The notes under the pieces are model-generated. The model was not told the origin of the DNA, searched no databases, and was given only the letters and a program-made list of their open reading frames with translations. Positions 24,445 through 34,148 of a stretch of 64,000 nucleotides of DNA are shown piece by piece; position 1 is the first letter of the stretch, and the number at the start of each line of letters is the position of its first letter. The DNA lies in NCBI GenBank assembly GCA_041498815.1, contig JBGQJC010000007.1:1-64000 (forward strand). Reading direction: 5' to 3'. Made by a program: the position numbers and the translations under genes. This stretch comes from DATDPM01 sp041498815. GTDB lineage: Bacteria > Pseudomonadota > Alphaproteobacteria > DATDPM01.

Positions 24445-26340
24445 ATGAGCGCAATTCTGCTCGTCTCTTTGGCTGTTCGCATCGCGGCACTCGGCTGGTG
24501 CCTGGTCGTCTGGCGCCGCGTCAAAGATTGGCGCATCGGTATCATCGCCGCCATTTTCTTACTGATGGCGTCGCGCCAATCGTTTACGGCGTTCGGCACG
24601 CCGCGCATCTGGCCGTTCACGGCGGTGGAAGACTCCGCCGAAATTCCCGGATTGATCGTCGGTGTCGCCACCCTGATCCTCGTGATCATCATGGGGCGCA
24701 TGATCGCGAGCCGGGATCATGCAACCGCGGAGCTCATCGCCGCGAACAAACAACTGCGCGATGAAATCGTTGCCCGCGAACAGGCCCAGGATCGGCTTCG
24801 CGAAAGCGGGCGCATGCTCGCGACCTTGATGCGGAACTTGCCCGGCATGGTTTATCGCTGCCGCAACGACCGCGACTGGACGGTGGAATTCGTCAGCGAG
24901 GGCTGCCGGTCGCTCACCGGCTACGACCCGGCCGATCTCATTGGAAACCGCAATATTTCATTCAACGAGCTCATCCATCCCGATGACCGCGAGTCGGTAT
25001 GGTCCGAGGTCCAGGCCGCGCTGACCGAATCGCGCCCGTTCCAGCAAACCTATCGCATCCGCACCGCGTCGGGCGAAGAAAAATGGGTTTGGGAACAGGG
25101 TTGCGCCGTACCGTCCGAGGACGGCGAGGGGCGTCTCGAGGGATTCATCACCGACATCACCGAGAAAAAACTCGTCGAGGATCAGCTACGCCAGGCGCAG
25201 AAAATGGAAGTCGTGGGCCAGCTCACCGGGGGGGTTGCCCATGATTTCAACAATCTGCTCTCGGTCATCATCGGCAATCTCGAACTCGCGGCCGAAGCGG
25301 CAGATCCCACAACCGACGTGCGCGATCAGGTGGCGCGCGCGCTCACGGCGGCGGAACGCGGCGCGACCCTCACGCGCCAACTTCTCGCATTTTCGCGCAA
25401 GCAAATCCTGCAGGCGCAGGTCTTGGACCTCAACAAGCTCGTGCCCCGTGCGGTCGAGCTGTTGCATCAGGCGCTCGGCGAACACATCGAAATCGAGACC
25501 GTGCTCGCGGGTGGCTTGTGGAAGACGATGGTGGATCCGGTGCAGCTCGAGCATGCGCTGCTCAACCTCGCGGTCAATGCGCGCGATGCCATGCCCGAGG
25601 GCGGGCGGCTCACCATCGAAACCTCGAATATCCGGCTCGACGAGGACTACCAGCAGCTCAACTACTACGCCCGGCCGGGGCCTTACGTCATGCTCGCGGT
25701 GACCGACGCCGGCACCGGCATGCCGCCCGAAGTGGCGGCTCGCGCGTTCGACCCCTTCTTCACCACCAAGGAGGTCGGACAGGGAAGCGGGCTCGGCCTT
25801 TCCATGGTCTATGGCTTCGTAAAGCAAACGGGCGGGCACATCAAGATCTACAGCGAGATCGAGCGGGGCACGACCGTGAAAATGTATTTTCCCCGCGCCC
25901 ACGGCCGGGCGACGCCCGTGCTGGAACGGTCTTCGGGACCGGTGGGCGGGACCGGCGGTGAATCCATTCTCGTGGTGGAAGACGATCCAGAGGTCCGGCG
26001 CCTGGCAAACGAAACCTTGGCCGCTCTCGGCTACCGGGTGACCGAGGCCGCCGATGCGCCGGCGGCGCTCGCAATCCTGCGCAATACGCCCGGTATCCAC
26101 CTGCTGTTCACCGATATCGTGCTGCCCGGGGGGATGGACGGGGTCGCACTCGCCGCGGAGGCTCGCAAAATATCTCCCGCGCTCAAGGTGCTGTTGACGA
26201 CCGGTTACAGCTACAACGCGGCGGTCCGTAACGGCGACCTCGGCGAGGACATGGAGATTCTGGCCAAGCCGTACCGCAAGGCCGAGCTCACCCGCAAAAT
26301 CCGCCGCGTGCTGGGCGAGGAGAACGGCAACGGCGGCTGA
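24445..26340 (+). CDS. Hybrid sensor histidine kinase (TM-PAS-HisKA-HATPase-REC)
   Basis: The 631-aa protein begins with about three membrane segments (residues 1-24, 30-43, 66-86) and a short coiled stretch, then a PAS/PAC domain (about 125-240), HisKA with phospho-acceptor His266 in GGVAHDFNN, a HATPase domain (NLAVNARDAM N box, GSGLGLSMVYGF G box) and a C-terminal receiver (about 510-625; Asp in LLFTDIVLP, Lys in AKPYR). HDFNN-type kinases of this class often serve general stress or envelope signals. It is placed inside the que cluster, convergent with queF (9 bp); no partner regulator adjoins. A 240-bp leader precedes it. Confidence 0.93.
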   Translation: MSAILLVSLAVRIAALGWCLVVWRRVKDWRIGIIAAIFLLMASRQSFTAFGTPRIWPFTAVEDSAEIPGLIVGVATLILVIIMGRMIASRDHATAELIAANKQLRDEIVAREQAQDRLRESGRMLATLMRNLPGMVYRCRNDRDWTVEFVSEGCRSLTGYDPADLIGNRNISFNELIHPDDRESVWSEVQAALTESRPFQQTYRIRTASGEEKWVWEQGCAVPSEDGEGRLEGFITDITEKKLVEDQLRQAQKMEVVGQLTGGVAHDFNNLLSVIIGNLELAAEAADPTTDVRDQVARALTAAERGATLTRQLLAFSRKQILQAQVLDLNKLVPRAVELLHQALGEHIEIETVLAGGLWKTMVDPVQLEHALLNLAVNARDAMPEGGRLTIETSNIRLDEDYQQLNYYARPGPYVMLAVTDAGTGMPPEVAARAFDPFFTTKEVGQGSGLGLSMVYGFVKQTGGHIKIYSEIERGTTVKMYFPRAHGRATPVLERSSGPVGGTGGESILVVEDDPEVRRLANETLAALGYRVTEAADAPAALAILRNTPGIHLLFTDIVLPGGMDGVALAAEARKISPALKVLLTTGYSYNAAVRNGDLGEDMEILAKPYRKAELTRKIRRVLGEENGNGG

Positions 26341-26349
26341 GTCGCAAAG

Positions 26350-26808
26350 TCAGCCGCGCCCGCGATAGGGCGGAACACCGGTTTCCGGGATCCACAAGCC
26401 GCGCGGCGGCGGCCCCGACCGATAGAACACGTCGATCGGGATGCCGCCCCGCGGGAACCAGTAGCCGCCGATTCGAAGCCACACGGGCTTGACCGCCGCC
26501 GCAATCCGTTCCGCGATCGTGATCGTGCAGTCCTCGTGGAAGGCGCGATGGTTGCGGAACGAGGCCAGGAACAGCTTCAGCGATTTGCTTTCGAGCAGCA
26601 GGCGCCGCGGCACGTAATCGATCACGAAATGGGCGAAATCGGGCTGGCCGGTTATGGGGCACAGCGCCGTGAACTCCGGGCAGGTGAATCGCACCAGGTA
26701 TCGGGCGCCCGGCTTCGGGTTCGCAACCGCCTCGAGCCGCGCCTTAGCGGGCGAGGCGGGGAGTTCTGCCCGCCGGCCCAAGAGCGTGAGTTTTCGGTGC
26801 CGCGCCAT
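26350..26808 (-). CDS. queF: preQ0 reductase QueF
   Basis: At 152 aa it is the short, single-domain (type I) QueF. It reduces the nitrile of preQ0 to preQ1 with NADPH. The covalent Cys is in EFTALCPITGQPDFA, the substrate-binding and NADPH motif is ESKSLKLFLASFRNH, and HED follows. It is leftward with tgt and queA upstream on the same strand order tgt/queA to the right, 58 bp from tgt. Confidence 0.95.
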   Translation of the reverse strand: MARHRKLTLLGRRAELPASPAKARLEAVANPKPGARYLVRFTCPEFTALCPITGQPDFAHFVIDYVPRRLLLESKSLKLFLASFRNHRAFHEDCTITIAERIAAAVKPVWLRIGGYWFPRGGIPIDVFYRSGPPPRGLWIPETGVPPYRGRG

Positions 26809-26866
26809 GGCGCAAGACTAAAAGTGCGTGGGCGCCCCGCCAAGCGCAATCTAGGGGCCGTGCAAC

Positions 26867-27985
26867 TCATGAAACCTCGGCCTCGGCCGCCGCGATCGGA
26901 AATTCGGCCAGTTTCTTGTCCAAGACGCCGGCCTCGATTCCATCGCGCAACGCCCGCATGAAATCCTGGTAGAAGGTCAGGTTGTGTTGGGTCAAAAGCA
27001 TCACGCCCAGGATTTCCTCCGCCTTGATCAAGTGATGCAGATAGGCGCGCGTAAATCCGCGGCACGCGGGACACGAACACCCCCGATCGAGCGGTGCTGC
27101 ATCATCGGCGTGACGGGCATTGCGCAGATTGAGCATCCCGTCTCTGGTAAAGGCCTGGGCGGTGCGCCCGGACCGGGTGGGAAGCACGCAGTCGAACATA
27201 TCGATCCCGCGCTTAACCGCGCCCAGAATATCGGCCGGCCGTCCGGCGCCCATCAGATAGCGGGGCTTGTCCGCCGGCAGTGCCGGAACGGTCTTGTCCA
27301 GAATCCGGAACATCAATTCTTGCCCTTCGCCCACCGCAAGTCCGCCCACCGCATAGCCGTCGAATCCGGCCGATGCGAGTGTCGCCGCCGATTGGAGCCT
27401 GAGTTCGGGATAGACGCCGCCCTGGACGATTCCGAACAAGGCGTGTTTGGGGCTACTCTTGAACGCGGCTTTCGAGCGCTCGGCCCAGCGCAAGGAAAGC
27501 TCCATCGACCGGGCCGTCTCTTCGGCCGCCGAGGGATAGGGCGTGCATTCGTCGAACACCATGGCGATGTCGGCGCCGAGCAGTTGCTGGATTTCGATGG
27601 AACGCTCCGGCGACAAATGGTGCTCCGTTCCGTCGATGTGGGAGCGGAAGGTTGCGCCCGATTCATCGATATCGCGCAGCTTCGCGAGCGACATGACCTG
27701 AAACCCGCCCGAATCGGTCAAGATCGGCCCGGGCCAGTTCATGAACCGGTGCAAGCCGCCCAGATTGGCGATGCGCTCGGCGCCGGGGCGCAGCATCAGG
27801 TGATAGGCGTTGGCGAGCACGATCTCGGTCCCGGTTTCCCGAAGCGCTTCGGGGGTCATGGCCTTGACCGTCGCCGCCGTTCCGACCGGCATGAAGGCGG
27901 GCGTTTCCACCGTGCCGTGGGCGGTGAAAAGCCGCCCGCGGCGGGCATAACCCTCCGTTTTCAAGGTCTCGAACCGGAAGGTCAC
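26867..27985 (-). CDS. tgt: tRNA-guanine transglycosylase
   Basis: The 372-aa enzyme swaps preQ1 into the wobble position of GUN tRNAs. GTG 27985 is chosen because it overlaps the queA stop (GTGA). Nucleophile/acid residues lie in ILTDSGGFQVMSL and GIDMFDCVLPTR; the zinc site is CSCPACRGFTRAYLHHL. The family core GGLAVGEGQELMFR is intact. Together with queA it forms the preQ1-to-epoxyQ segment. Confidence 0.96.
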   Translation of the reverse strand: MTFRFETLKTEGYARRGRLFTAHGTVETPAFMPVGTAATVKAMTPEALRETGTEIVLANAYHLMLRPGAERIANLGGLHRFMNWPGPILTDSGGFQVMSLAKLRDIDESGATFRSHIDGTEHHLSPERSIEIQQLLGADIAMVFDECTPYPSAAEETARSMELSLRWAERSKAAFKSSPKHALFGIVQGGVYPELRLQSAATLASAGFDGYAVGGLAVGEGQELMFRILDKTVPALPADKPRYLMGAGRPADILGAVKRGIDMFDCVLPTRSGRTAQAFTRDGMLNLRNARHADDAAPLDRGCSCPACRGFTRAYLHHLIKAEEILGVMLLTQHNLTFYQDFMRALRDGIEAGVLDKKLAEFPIAAAEAEVS

Positions 27986-29100
27986 CGCCCGTCCCCGCGA
28001 TGGATGAGGCAACAGTCGCCGTAGGAATAGAACCGGTATTTTTGCCGGATCGCATGGGCATAAGCGGCGTGCATGCGCCGGGTGCCGGCAAAGGCGCAAA
28101 CCAATATGAAAAGCGTCGAACGCGGCAAATGGAAGTTCGTCAGAAGCAGATCGACGATGCGGAACCGGAATCTCGGCGTGATGAAGATATCCGTCTCGCC
28201 GGCGAACGGGCGCACGCCCAAACCGTCCGCGGCCGCTTCCAAAAGCCGCAACACGGTCGAACCGACCGCGACCACGCGCCCGCCTTTGGCCCGCGCTTCG
28301 TTGATGATGCGGGCCGCCGTCTCGGAAATATGCCCCGTCTCGCCGTGCATGCGGTGGTCGAGAACGTTCTCGGTCTTGACGGGCAGAAAGGTGCCGGCGC
28401 CGACGTGAAGCGTCACGGCGGCGGTTTCCACGCCGCGCGCCCGGAGCCTTGCCATCAGCTCCGGCGTGAAATGCAGCCCGGCAGTGGGCGCCGCGACCGC
28501 GCCCGGCGTTTTTGCGAAAATCGTCTGATAGTCGCGCTTGTCGCGCTCATCGGGCGCACGCCGCCTGGCGATATAGGGCGGTATCGGCATCGCGCCGAAT
28601 CTTTCAAGCGCCTGGCGGAGCGCTTCGCCGCCGCAGCCGAAGCGAAGCACGATCTCGCCACCGGCGCATTTTTCCGCGACCACCGCCTCGAAGCCGGGGG
28701 CGAATTCGATCCGGTCGCCCTGGCGAAGCCTTTTGGCGGGGCGGGCGAAGGCGCGCCAGGTGGCGGAGTCCGTTTCCTTATGCAGCGTCACCTCGATCCT
28801 GGCCGCGGGCCCGCCGGTTTTGGGGGCCCTCGTCCCCGAAAGCCGCGCTTCGATCACCTTCGTGTCGTTGAAGACGATCACGTCGTTTGGCGCCAGAAGT
28901 TGTGGCAGGTCTGGCACCGCAAGGTCGCCCAAAGCCGCCGCGATTTCGAGCATCCGCGCGGAATCGCGCGGCACGGCCGGCCGCCGCGCGATGAGCGATT
29001 CCGGCAGCGTGAAATCGAAGTCTTCGATCGGAAGCGCCGCGCTCCGGGCGGTTGCTTGGGGCTCTGCCGCCGTGGCCGGCCGGCGCGGCAATCCGCTCAT
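27982..29100 (-). CDS. queA: S-adenosylmethionine:tRNA ribosyltransferase-isomerase QueA
   Basis: At 372 aa, from ATG 29100, which overlaps the upstream decarboxylase stop by 4 bp; a start at 29127 is also open. It transfers and isomerises the ribosyl of SAM onto preQ1-tRNA. Conserved blocks are DFDFTLPESLIARRP, FNDTKVIEARL, APTAGLHFT, HVGAGTFLPVK and TNFHLPRSTLFILV. There are about 23 extra residues before DFDF compared with most QueA. Confidence 0.95.
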   Translation of the reverse strand: MSGLPRRPATAAEPQATARSAALPIEDFDFTLPESLIARRPAVPRDSARMLEIAAALGDLAVPDLPQLLAPNDVIVFNDTKVIEARLSGTRAPKTGGPAARIEVTLHKETDSATWRAFARPAKRLRQGDRIEFAPGFEAVVAEKCAGGEIVLRFGCGGEALRQALERFGAMPIPPYIARRRAPDERDKRDYQTIFAKTPGAVAAPTAGLHFTPELMARLRARGVETAAVTLHVGAGTFLPVKTENVLDHRMHGETGHISETAARIINEARAKGGRVVAVGSTVLRLLEAAADGLGVRPFAGETDIFITPRFRFRIVDLLLTNFHLPRSTLFILVCAFAGTRRMHAAYAHAIRQKYRFYSYGDCCLIHRGDGR

Positions 29101-30398
29101 CGCCGGTTGCGCGTCTCGGGCCGCCATTCCGAATCGGCGGGAAACAGGCGCGCCGGCAACTCGCAGGGTGCCATCACGTCGCGCCAGTCCTGGCGGCGGC
29201 GGATGATTTCCGGCCCATCCGGCCCGATCAAAACCACCGCCGGGCGGGGCGCCGTGAATTCGGTCGCCTGCGACAGGGTATAGGCGCCCGCCTCATAGAC
29301 GATCAGGGGATCGCCCGGGCGAAGCGGCGGCAAAAGAATATTCTCGGCCAGCCGGTCCTCGGGCATGCACAACGGGCCGAACACCGCCGTCGGCACGAGC
29401 ACGCCCGGCAGGGGTTCGGCCGGCGCCAGGGGCCGCGGCGCGCTGCGGCCCATCTGCGGCAGGAAATTGATTCCGGCGTCCGTCACGACCGCCGGCCCGC
29501 TGGCCATCTCTTTGGCCGCCACCACGGTGCAAGCGAGCCGGACGGCCGTATCGACCAGCGCCCGGCCCGGCTCAAGCACCAGAGCCGGGGCTTCGCCGCC
29601 GCTTTCCGCCAATGCTTCCGCAATCGCCTCTGCAAACGGGGCCAGAGGCAGGGCCGCCGGGAATCCTCCGCCCAAATCGATCGCGCCGGGGCGAAGCCCG
29701 AACTCGGCCGCCTCGCGCTTCAAACCCAAGAGCCCGCGCACGGCGGCGCGATACGGTTCCGGGTCGCGGTGGTCGGTTCCGGCATGATGGTGCAGCAACT
29801 CAAGGCTCAAGACGGGCTTGCCCGCGATCCTCTCGAAGGCGCGGCGCATATCGCGGAGGCCGAATCGCGACCATGGTGCCGCTATCTTGCCGAGATCGGC
29901 CCTAAGGCCGATGCGGGCGCGGCGCTGCGGCCCGAAACCCGGTTCATCGGCGATGGCGATCGCCGCCTCGAGTTCGCCTAATCCGTCGACCACCACAAGC
30001 GCGCCGTCGCGGAGCGCCGCGCTCAATTCGCCGCGGGTTTTGCCCGGTCCGTTGAAGACGATGTCGCTGGGTGCGACGCCGAGCGATCGGGCAAGCGCGT
30101 ATTCCATGCCGGAGACGACCTCGGCCCCGGCGCCTTCCTGGTGCAGAATGGCGCAGAGCGCCGGCAGGTAGTTGGTCTTGTAAGAATAGGCGATGCGTGG
30201 ACGAAGCCCGGCAAAGGCGCCGCGAAACGCCCGGTAGCCATGGCGCAGCGCCGTCTCCGACACGATGAACAGGGGCGATCCGAACCGGCCGAGCAGCGCC
30301 GGCACATTGAGCGCGCCGGATTGCGGCGCCGCGGGGGAATTGGCAAGCGGGTCGAACATCGGGCCGATCGGATTGCCGCCGCGGGGATGCAGACTCAT
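29097..30398 (-). CDS. Type III PLP-dependent decarboxylase (LysA/ODC family)
   Basis: The 433-aa protein has an alanine-racemase-like barrel with the PLP Lys in AYSYKTNYLPAL, the Gly-rich phosphate loop DLGGGFP, LEPGRALVDT and the second-subunit motif CMPEDRLAEN. These define the diaminopimelate/ornithine decarboxylase group. The usual HIGSQ is replaced by HHHAGTDHRD, so it is not a standard LysA; the amino-acid substrate is undecided. It is coupled to queA by an ATGA overlap, and a receiver protein lies 43 bp upstream. Confidence 0.82.
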   Translation of the reverse strand: MSLHPRGGNPIGPMFDPLANSPAAPQSGALNVPALLGRFGSPLFIVSETALRHGYRAFRGAFAGLRPRIAYSYKTNYLPALCAILHQEGAGAEVVSGMEYALARSLGVAPSDIVFNGPGKTRGELSAALRDGALVVVDGLGELEAAIAIADEPGFGPQRRARIGLRADLGKIAAPWSRFGLRDMRRAFERIAGKPVLSLELLHHHAGTDHRDPEPYRAAVRGLLGLKREAAEFGLRPGAIDLGGGFPAALPLAPFAEAIAEALAESGGEAPALVLEPGRALVDTAVRLACTVVAAKEMASGPAVVTDAGINFLPQMGRSAPRPLAPAEPLPGVLVPTAVFGPLCMPEDRLAENILLPPLRPGDPLIVYEAGAYTLSQATEFTAPRPAVVLIGPDGPEIIRRRQDWRDVMAPCELPARLFPADSEWRPETRNRR

Positions 30399-30441
30399 GC
30401 GCGGGGCAGCTTGGCGCGAAGGCGGGCGTCAGGCAAGCGCC

Positions 30442-30810
30442 TCAGCTCGCCAGAACTTCCCGCAGCTTGGCGAGCCGGATCGGCTTGGTCAGGCGGTTGA
30501 TGTTGCGCAGCCCATAGGCGTCGCTCAGCTTCTGGGCGCTGTCCAGATACTTCTCGCTGTAGCCGCTCATGACCAAGACCTTCGCCTGGCAGCCGCGCTT
30601 GGCGAGATCGCGCAGCAACTCGATCCCGTCGATGTCGGGCATGACGATGTCGAGCATGATGTGGGTGGGGTCGAACGACTCATAGGCGGCCTGGAACTCG
30701 TCCGCCGAGGCGGTCACGGTCACGGAAAATCCCAACTCTTCCGCGACGGTGCGGATGAATTCGCCGATGTCCCGTTCGTCGTCGATGACGAGCAGCCGCT
30801 TTTCGCTCAC
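30442..30810 (-). CDS. Single-domain response regulator (CheY-like)
   Basis: The 122-aa receiver starts at GTG 30810 (GAGG about 7 nt upstream); the frame is open to 30876. The acidic pair is in LLVIDDERD, the phospho-Asp in HIMLDIVMPDIDG, Thr/Ser in VLVMSGYS and the Lys in LTKPI. There is no output domain. Position next to the decarboxylase does not reveal its partner kinase; the orphan hybrid kinase at 24.4 kb is one candidate. Confidence 0.85.
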   Translation of the reverse strand: MSEKRLLVIDDERDIGEFIRTVAEELGFSVTVTASADEFQAAYESFDPTHIMLDIVMPDIDGIELLRDLAKRGCQAKVLVMSGYSEKYLDSAQKLSDAYGLRNINRLTKPIRLAKLREVLAS

Positions 30811-31027
30811 ATTTGCCTCAAAGCCCGGCGCCGATAAGCCGACGCCCGAATCCTCCGGTCCCGCGAAAAAAACCATGTCCCGCAGCCTGATCCCGGATAT
30901 GCGGATTCGGGCCTATATTCAAACGGTTACATTGACGGATCGAAATAATCCTACCTTGCCGGCCGGCCCGGGTAAACCAATAACGGACGGCCGAAGCAAA
31001 ATCCGGCCGCTTGCCGTCATGCGGCCG

Positions 31028-32188
31028 TCATGTCGCGGTCATGCGGCCGATCAGGCGGCGCAAAAAATCTTCGCACCGCGCGACTTGGTCGAGTGCGACG
31101 AACTCGTCGGGCTTATGGGCCTCGGCGATTCCGCCCGGGCCGCAGACCACGGCCGGGATGCCCGCTTCGTGGAACAGCCCGGCTTCGGTCCCGAAGCTCA
31201 CCTTGCCCGCCGAATTCGAGCCCGACAGCGTTTTCGCGAGCTGCGCGATATCCGAATCCTCGGGCGTGGCAAGACCGGGAAATCCCGACAACGCCTCCCA
31301 AGTTATGCCGGCCAGGGGCGAGATGGCCCGCATGTCCGGGACCAATGCGGTATCCGCGTATTCCCGGACCTCGTCGATCAAATCCTCGGGCGATTCTCCG
31401 GGAAGGGTGCGGATTTCGAAATCAAAGATGCATTCCGCGGGCACGATATTGAGCGCGATGCCGCCCGAAATGGTTCCGGTATGCACGGTGCCGAACGGCG
31501 GATCGAATCCGGGATCGCATCGCGCGCGAAGCCTTCGCCCCATCGCCCGCAGATACGTAACGATCTCGGCCGCGGTCTCGACCGCGTTCACGCCATAAGG
31601 CGCCATCGCCGAATGGCACGCCAATCCGTGCACCAGGCAGCGCATGGCGGCCTTGCCCTTATGGGCGGTCACCACCTTCATGCCCGTCGGTTCGCCGACG
31701 ATGCAAGCCATGGGTTTCACGGGCATGCGCGCGAGCGCCGCGATCAAGCCGCGCACGCCCACGCATCCGATCTCCTCGTCGTAAGAGAAGGCAAGATGGA
31801 TCGGCGCCGAAAACTGGGCTTCGACCATCTCGGGAACCAGCGCCAGCGCGACCGCGACAAAGCTTTTCATGTCGGCGGTGCCGCGCCCGTAAATCTTGCC
31901 GTTCTTTTCAACCGCGACGAACGGATCGCTCGACCAGTTCTGGTCATCGACCGGCACCACGTCGGTATGGCCCGATAGGGCGATGCCGGGCCGGTCCTTG
32001 GGCCCGATGGTTGCGAAAAGATTGGCCTTGGTGCCGGTTTCGTCGGGAATCAGAATCGAATCGACGCCGAGACCGGCCAAACTGTCGCGCACGAATTCGA
32101 TGAGCCGCAGGTTCGACTTGCGGCTCACGGTGTCGAAGCCGACCAGGCGGTGGATGAGTTCGATGGTGCGGTCGCTCGGGCGGGTCAT
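31028..32188 (-). CDS. argE: Acetylornithine deacetylase
   Basis: This 386-aa M20 enzyme shows LSGHTDVVPVDDQ, YGRGTADMKSFVAVAL and YDEEIGCVGVRG, which give the di-zinc ligands and the general base Glu. The 386-aa length and the C-terminal ICGPGGIAEAHKPDEFV-like end (here VVCGPGGIAEAHKPDEFV) fit ArgE of arginine synthesis rather than DapE. It follows nadK by 21 bp on the same strand. Confidence 0.9.
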   Translation of the reverse strand: MTRPSDRTIELIHRLVGFDTVSRKSNLRLIEFVRDSLAGLGVDSILIPDETGTKANLFATIGPKDRPGIALSGHTDVVPVDDQNWSSDPFVAVEKNGKIYGRGTADMKSFVAVALALVPEMVEAQFSAPIHLAFSYDEEIGCVGVRGLIAALARMPVKPMACIVGEPTGMKVVTAHKGKAAMRCLVHGLACHSAMAPYGVNAVETAAEIVTYLRAMGRRLRARCDPGFDPPFGTVHTGTISGGIALNIVPAECIFDFEIRTLPGESPEDLIDEVREYADTALVPDMRAISPLAGITWEALSGFPGLATPEDSDIAQLAKTLSGSNSAGKVSFGTEAGLFHEAGIPAVVCGPGGIAEAHKPDEFVALDQVARCEDFLRRLIGRMTAT

Positions 32189-32209
32189 GAAGGGCGCTGG
32201 ACGCTGCGG

Positions 32210-32986
32210 CTAAGGCGTGAACTGTTCCTTGAGGATCCGTTCGGCCAGGTTCTGGTCGGGGTCGAACAGCAGGGTATGAACCACGCTGCGATCCTCCCGC
32301 ACCCGGACCTCCGCCACCTCGCGCACCTCGGTGTAATCGGCGACCGCGCTCACGGGCCGCTTATCGCTTTCCAACACCTCGAAGGCGACGACGGCGGTGT
32401 GGGGCAACAAGGCGCCGCGCCAGCGCCGCGGCCGGAACACGCTGATCGGGGTCAGCGCCAAAATCGGCGCGTCCAAGGGCACGATCGGCCCGTGCGCCGA
32501 CAGGTTATAGGCGGTGGAACCCGCGGGCGTCGCCACCAGGACGCCGTCGCACAGCATCTCCTCCATCCGCACCATGCCATCGATGATGATTCGAATCTTC
32601 GCGGTCTGGTGCGTCTGGCGCAACAGCGAAACCTCGTTGATGGCGAGCGCCTTGTGCATCTCGCCGTTGACGCGCCGTGCCTCCATCTGCAGGGGATGAA
32701 CAACCGCGGGCCGTGCCGCCGCAAGCCGCTCGACCAGGTTCATTTCGTCATAGCGGTTCATCAAGAATCCGACGCTGCCCAGATTCATCCCGAAGATCGG
32801 GACATTGCGCCGCATGTAACGGTGCAGCGTCTCCAGCATCGTGCCGTCGCCGCCGAGCGCCACGATGACGTCCGCCTCGTCCGGGTCGCTGTGGGGATAG
32901 CGTTTCGTCAGCGCGGCATACGCCTTCTGCGCCAAATCGTTGTTGTTGGCGACGAACGCGATTTTGCCTATGTCCTTATCCGGCAC
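32210..32986 (-). CDS. nadK: NAD kinase
   Basis: At 258 aa, from GTG 32986 (GGGGG about 8 nt upstream). The kinase motif VALGGDGTMLETL and the ribose-binding NEVSLLRQ and GSTAYNLSAHGPIVPL blocks are intact. It phosphorylates NAD to NADP. The short form without N-terminal extension is typical of alphaproteobacteria. Confidence 0.94.
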   Translation of the reverse strand: MPDKDIGKIAFVANNNDLAQKAYAALTKRYPHSDPDEADVIVALGGDGTMLETLHRYMRRNVPIFGMNLGSVGFLMNRYDEMNLVERLAAARPAVVHPLQMEARRVNGEMHKALAINEVSLLRQTHQTAKIRIIIDGMVRMEEMLCDGVLVATPAGSTAYNLSAHGPIVPLDAPILALTPISVFRPRRWRGALLPHTAVVAFEVLESDKRPVSAVADYTEVREVAEVRVREDRSVVHTLLFDPDQNLAERILKEQFTP

Positions 32987-33056
32987 GAGGATACCCCCAG
33001 GTCAGGAGAGAGCGCCGAGTATAACGAAGGATGGGTGCCGCGCCAGCGCCGCCGGG

Positions 33057-34076
33057 CTAGCCGCCGGTGACGTTCATGTGGCGGGCCAGCGCCGGGCCGG
33101 AATGACGGCGGTCGATGACGAAGTCGTGGCCCTTGGGCTTGCGCGAAATGGCCTCGGCGATCGCCGCGCGCAACGGGTCATCGGAGTCGCTCATGCGAAG
33201 CGGCATGCGCAGATCGGCCGCGTCGTCCCGGCCCAGGCACATGTAGAGCGTCCCGGTGCAGGTGAGGCGGACGCGGTTGCAGGATTCGCAGAAATTATGG
33301 GTCAGCGGCGTGATGAATCCGAGCTTGCGCCCGGTTTCCTTCACCACCGCATAGCGCGCGGGGCCGCCGCTGCGATAATCCGTGTCCTCGAGCGTCCAGC
33401 TTCGCGCAAGCCGCGCGCGCACCGTGGAAAGCGGCAGGTATTGGTCGAGGCGGGCGCCAAAGCCGACTTCGCCCATCGGCATCACCTCGATGAAGGTCAG
33501 GTCGAATCCTTGCCCGCCGCACCAGCGCATCAGCGCGTCGAATTCGTCTTCGTTCACGCCCTTGAGCGCGACCGTATTGATTTTGATCGCGAGCCCGGCG
33601 GCTTTCGCGGCGGCGATGCCTTCCATCACCGGCCCAAGCTTGCCCCAGCGCGTCAGGGCGGTGAATTTGGCCGCATCGAGCGTATCGAGCGAGACATTGA
33701 TGCGGCGCACGCCGAGGCGGTAAAGCTCGTCCGCGTATTTGGCAAGCTGGCTGCCGTTGGTGGTCAGTGTCAGTTCCTGAAGCGTGTTGTCCGTCAAATG
33801 CCGCGACAGGCTTTCGACCAGACTCATGATGTTGCGCCGGACCAAAGGCTCGCCGCCGGTCAAGCGCAGCTTCGTCACCCCGAGCGCTACGAAGGCGCTG
33901 CACACCCGGTCCAGCTCTTCGAGGCTCAGGATCTTCGCCTTGGGCAAAAAGCCCATGTCTTCCGACATGCAATAGACGCAGCGGAAATCGCAGCGGTCGG
34001 TGACCGATACGCGAAGGTAGGTGATCGCGCGGCCGAAGGGATCGACGAGAGGCGCCATATCGCTTGTCCGTTTCAC
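33057..34076 (-). CDS. moaA: GTP 3',8-cyclase MoaA
   Basis: The 339-aa radical-SAM enzyme starts molybdopterin synthesis. The N-terminal cluster is TDRCDFRCVYC, the C-terminal cluster CESCNRVRLTC with a third Cys in LYMCLG, and the chain ends in the conserved Gly-Gly (NVTGG). LTGGEPLVRRNI is the SAM motif. It begins the molybdenum/tungsten set; moaC and moaE are not in the window. Confidence 0.96.
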   Translation of the reverse strand: MKRTSDMAPLVDPFGRAITYLRVSVTDRCDFRCVYCMSEDMGFLPKAKILSLEELDRVCSAFVALGVTKLRLTGGEPLVRRNIMSLVESLSRHLTDNTLQELTLTTNGSQLAKYADELYRLGVRRINVSLDTLDAAKFTALTRWGKLGPVMEGIAAAKAAGLAIKINTVALKGVNEDEFDALMRWCGGQGFDLTFIEVMPMGEVGFGARLDQYLPLSTVRARLARSWTLEDTDYRSGGPARYAVVKETGRKLGFITPLTHNFCESCNRVRLTCTGTLYMCLGRDDAADLRMPLRMSDSDDPLRAAIAEAISRKPKGHDFVIDRRHSGPALARHMNVTGG

Positions 34077-34148
34077 GTCAAAAGATAGGTTCGAGCCTGC
34101 CCGATTTCGCCCCTAAAGATCATGGGGATATGGGGATTTCGCTCGAGT

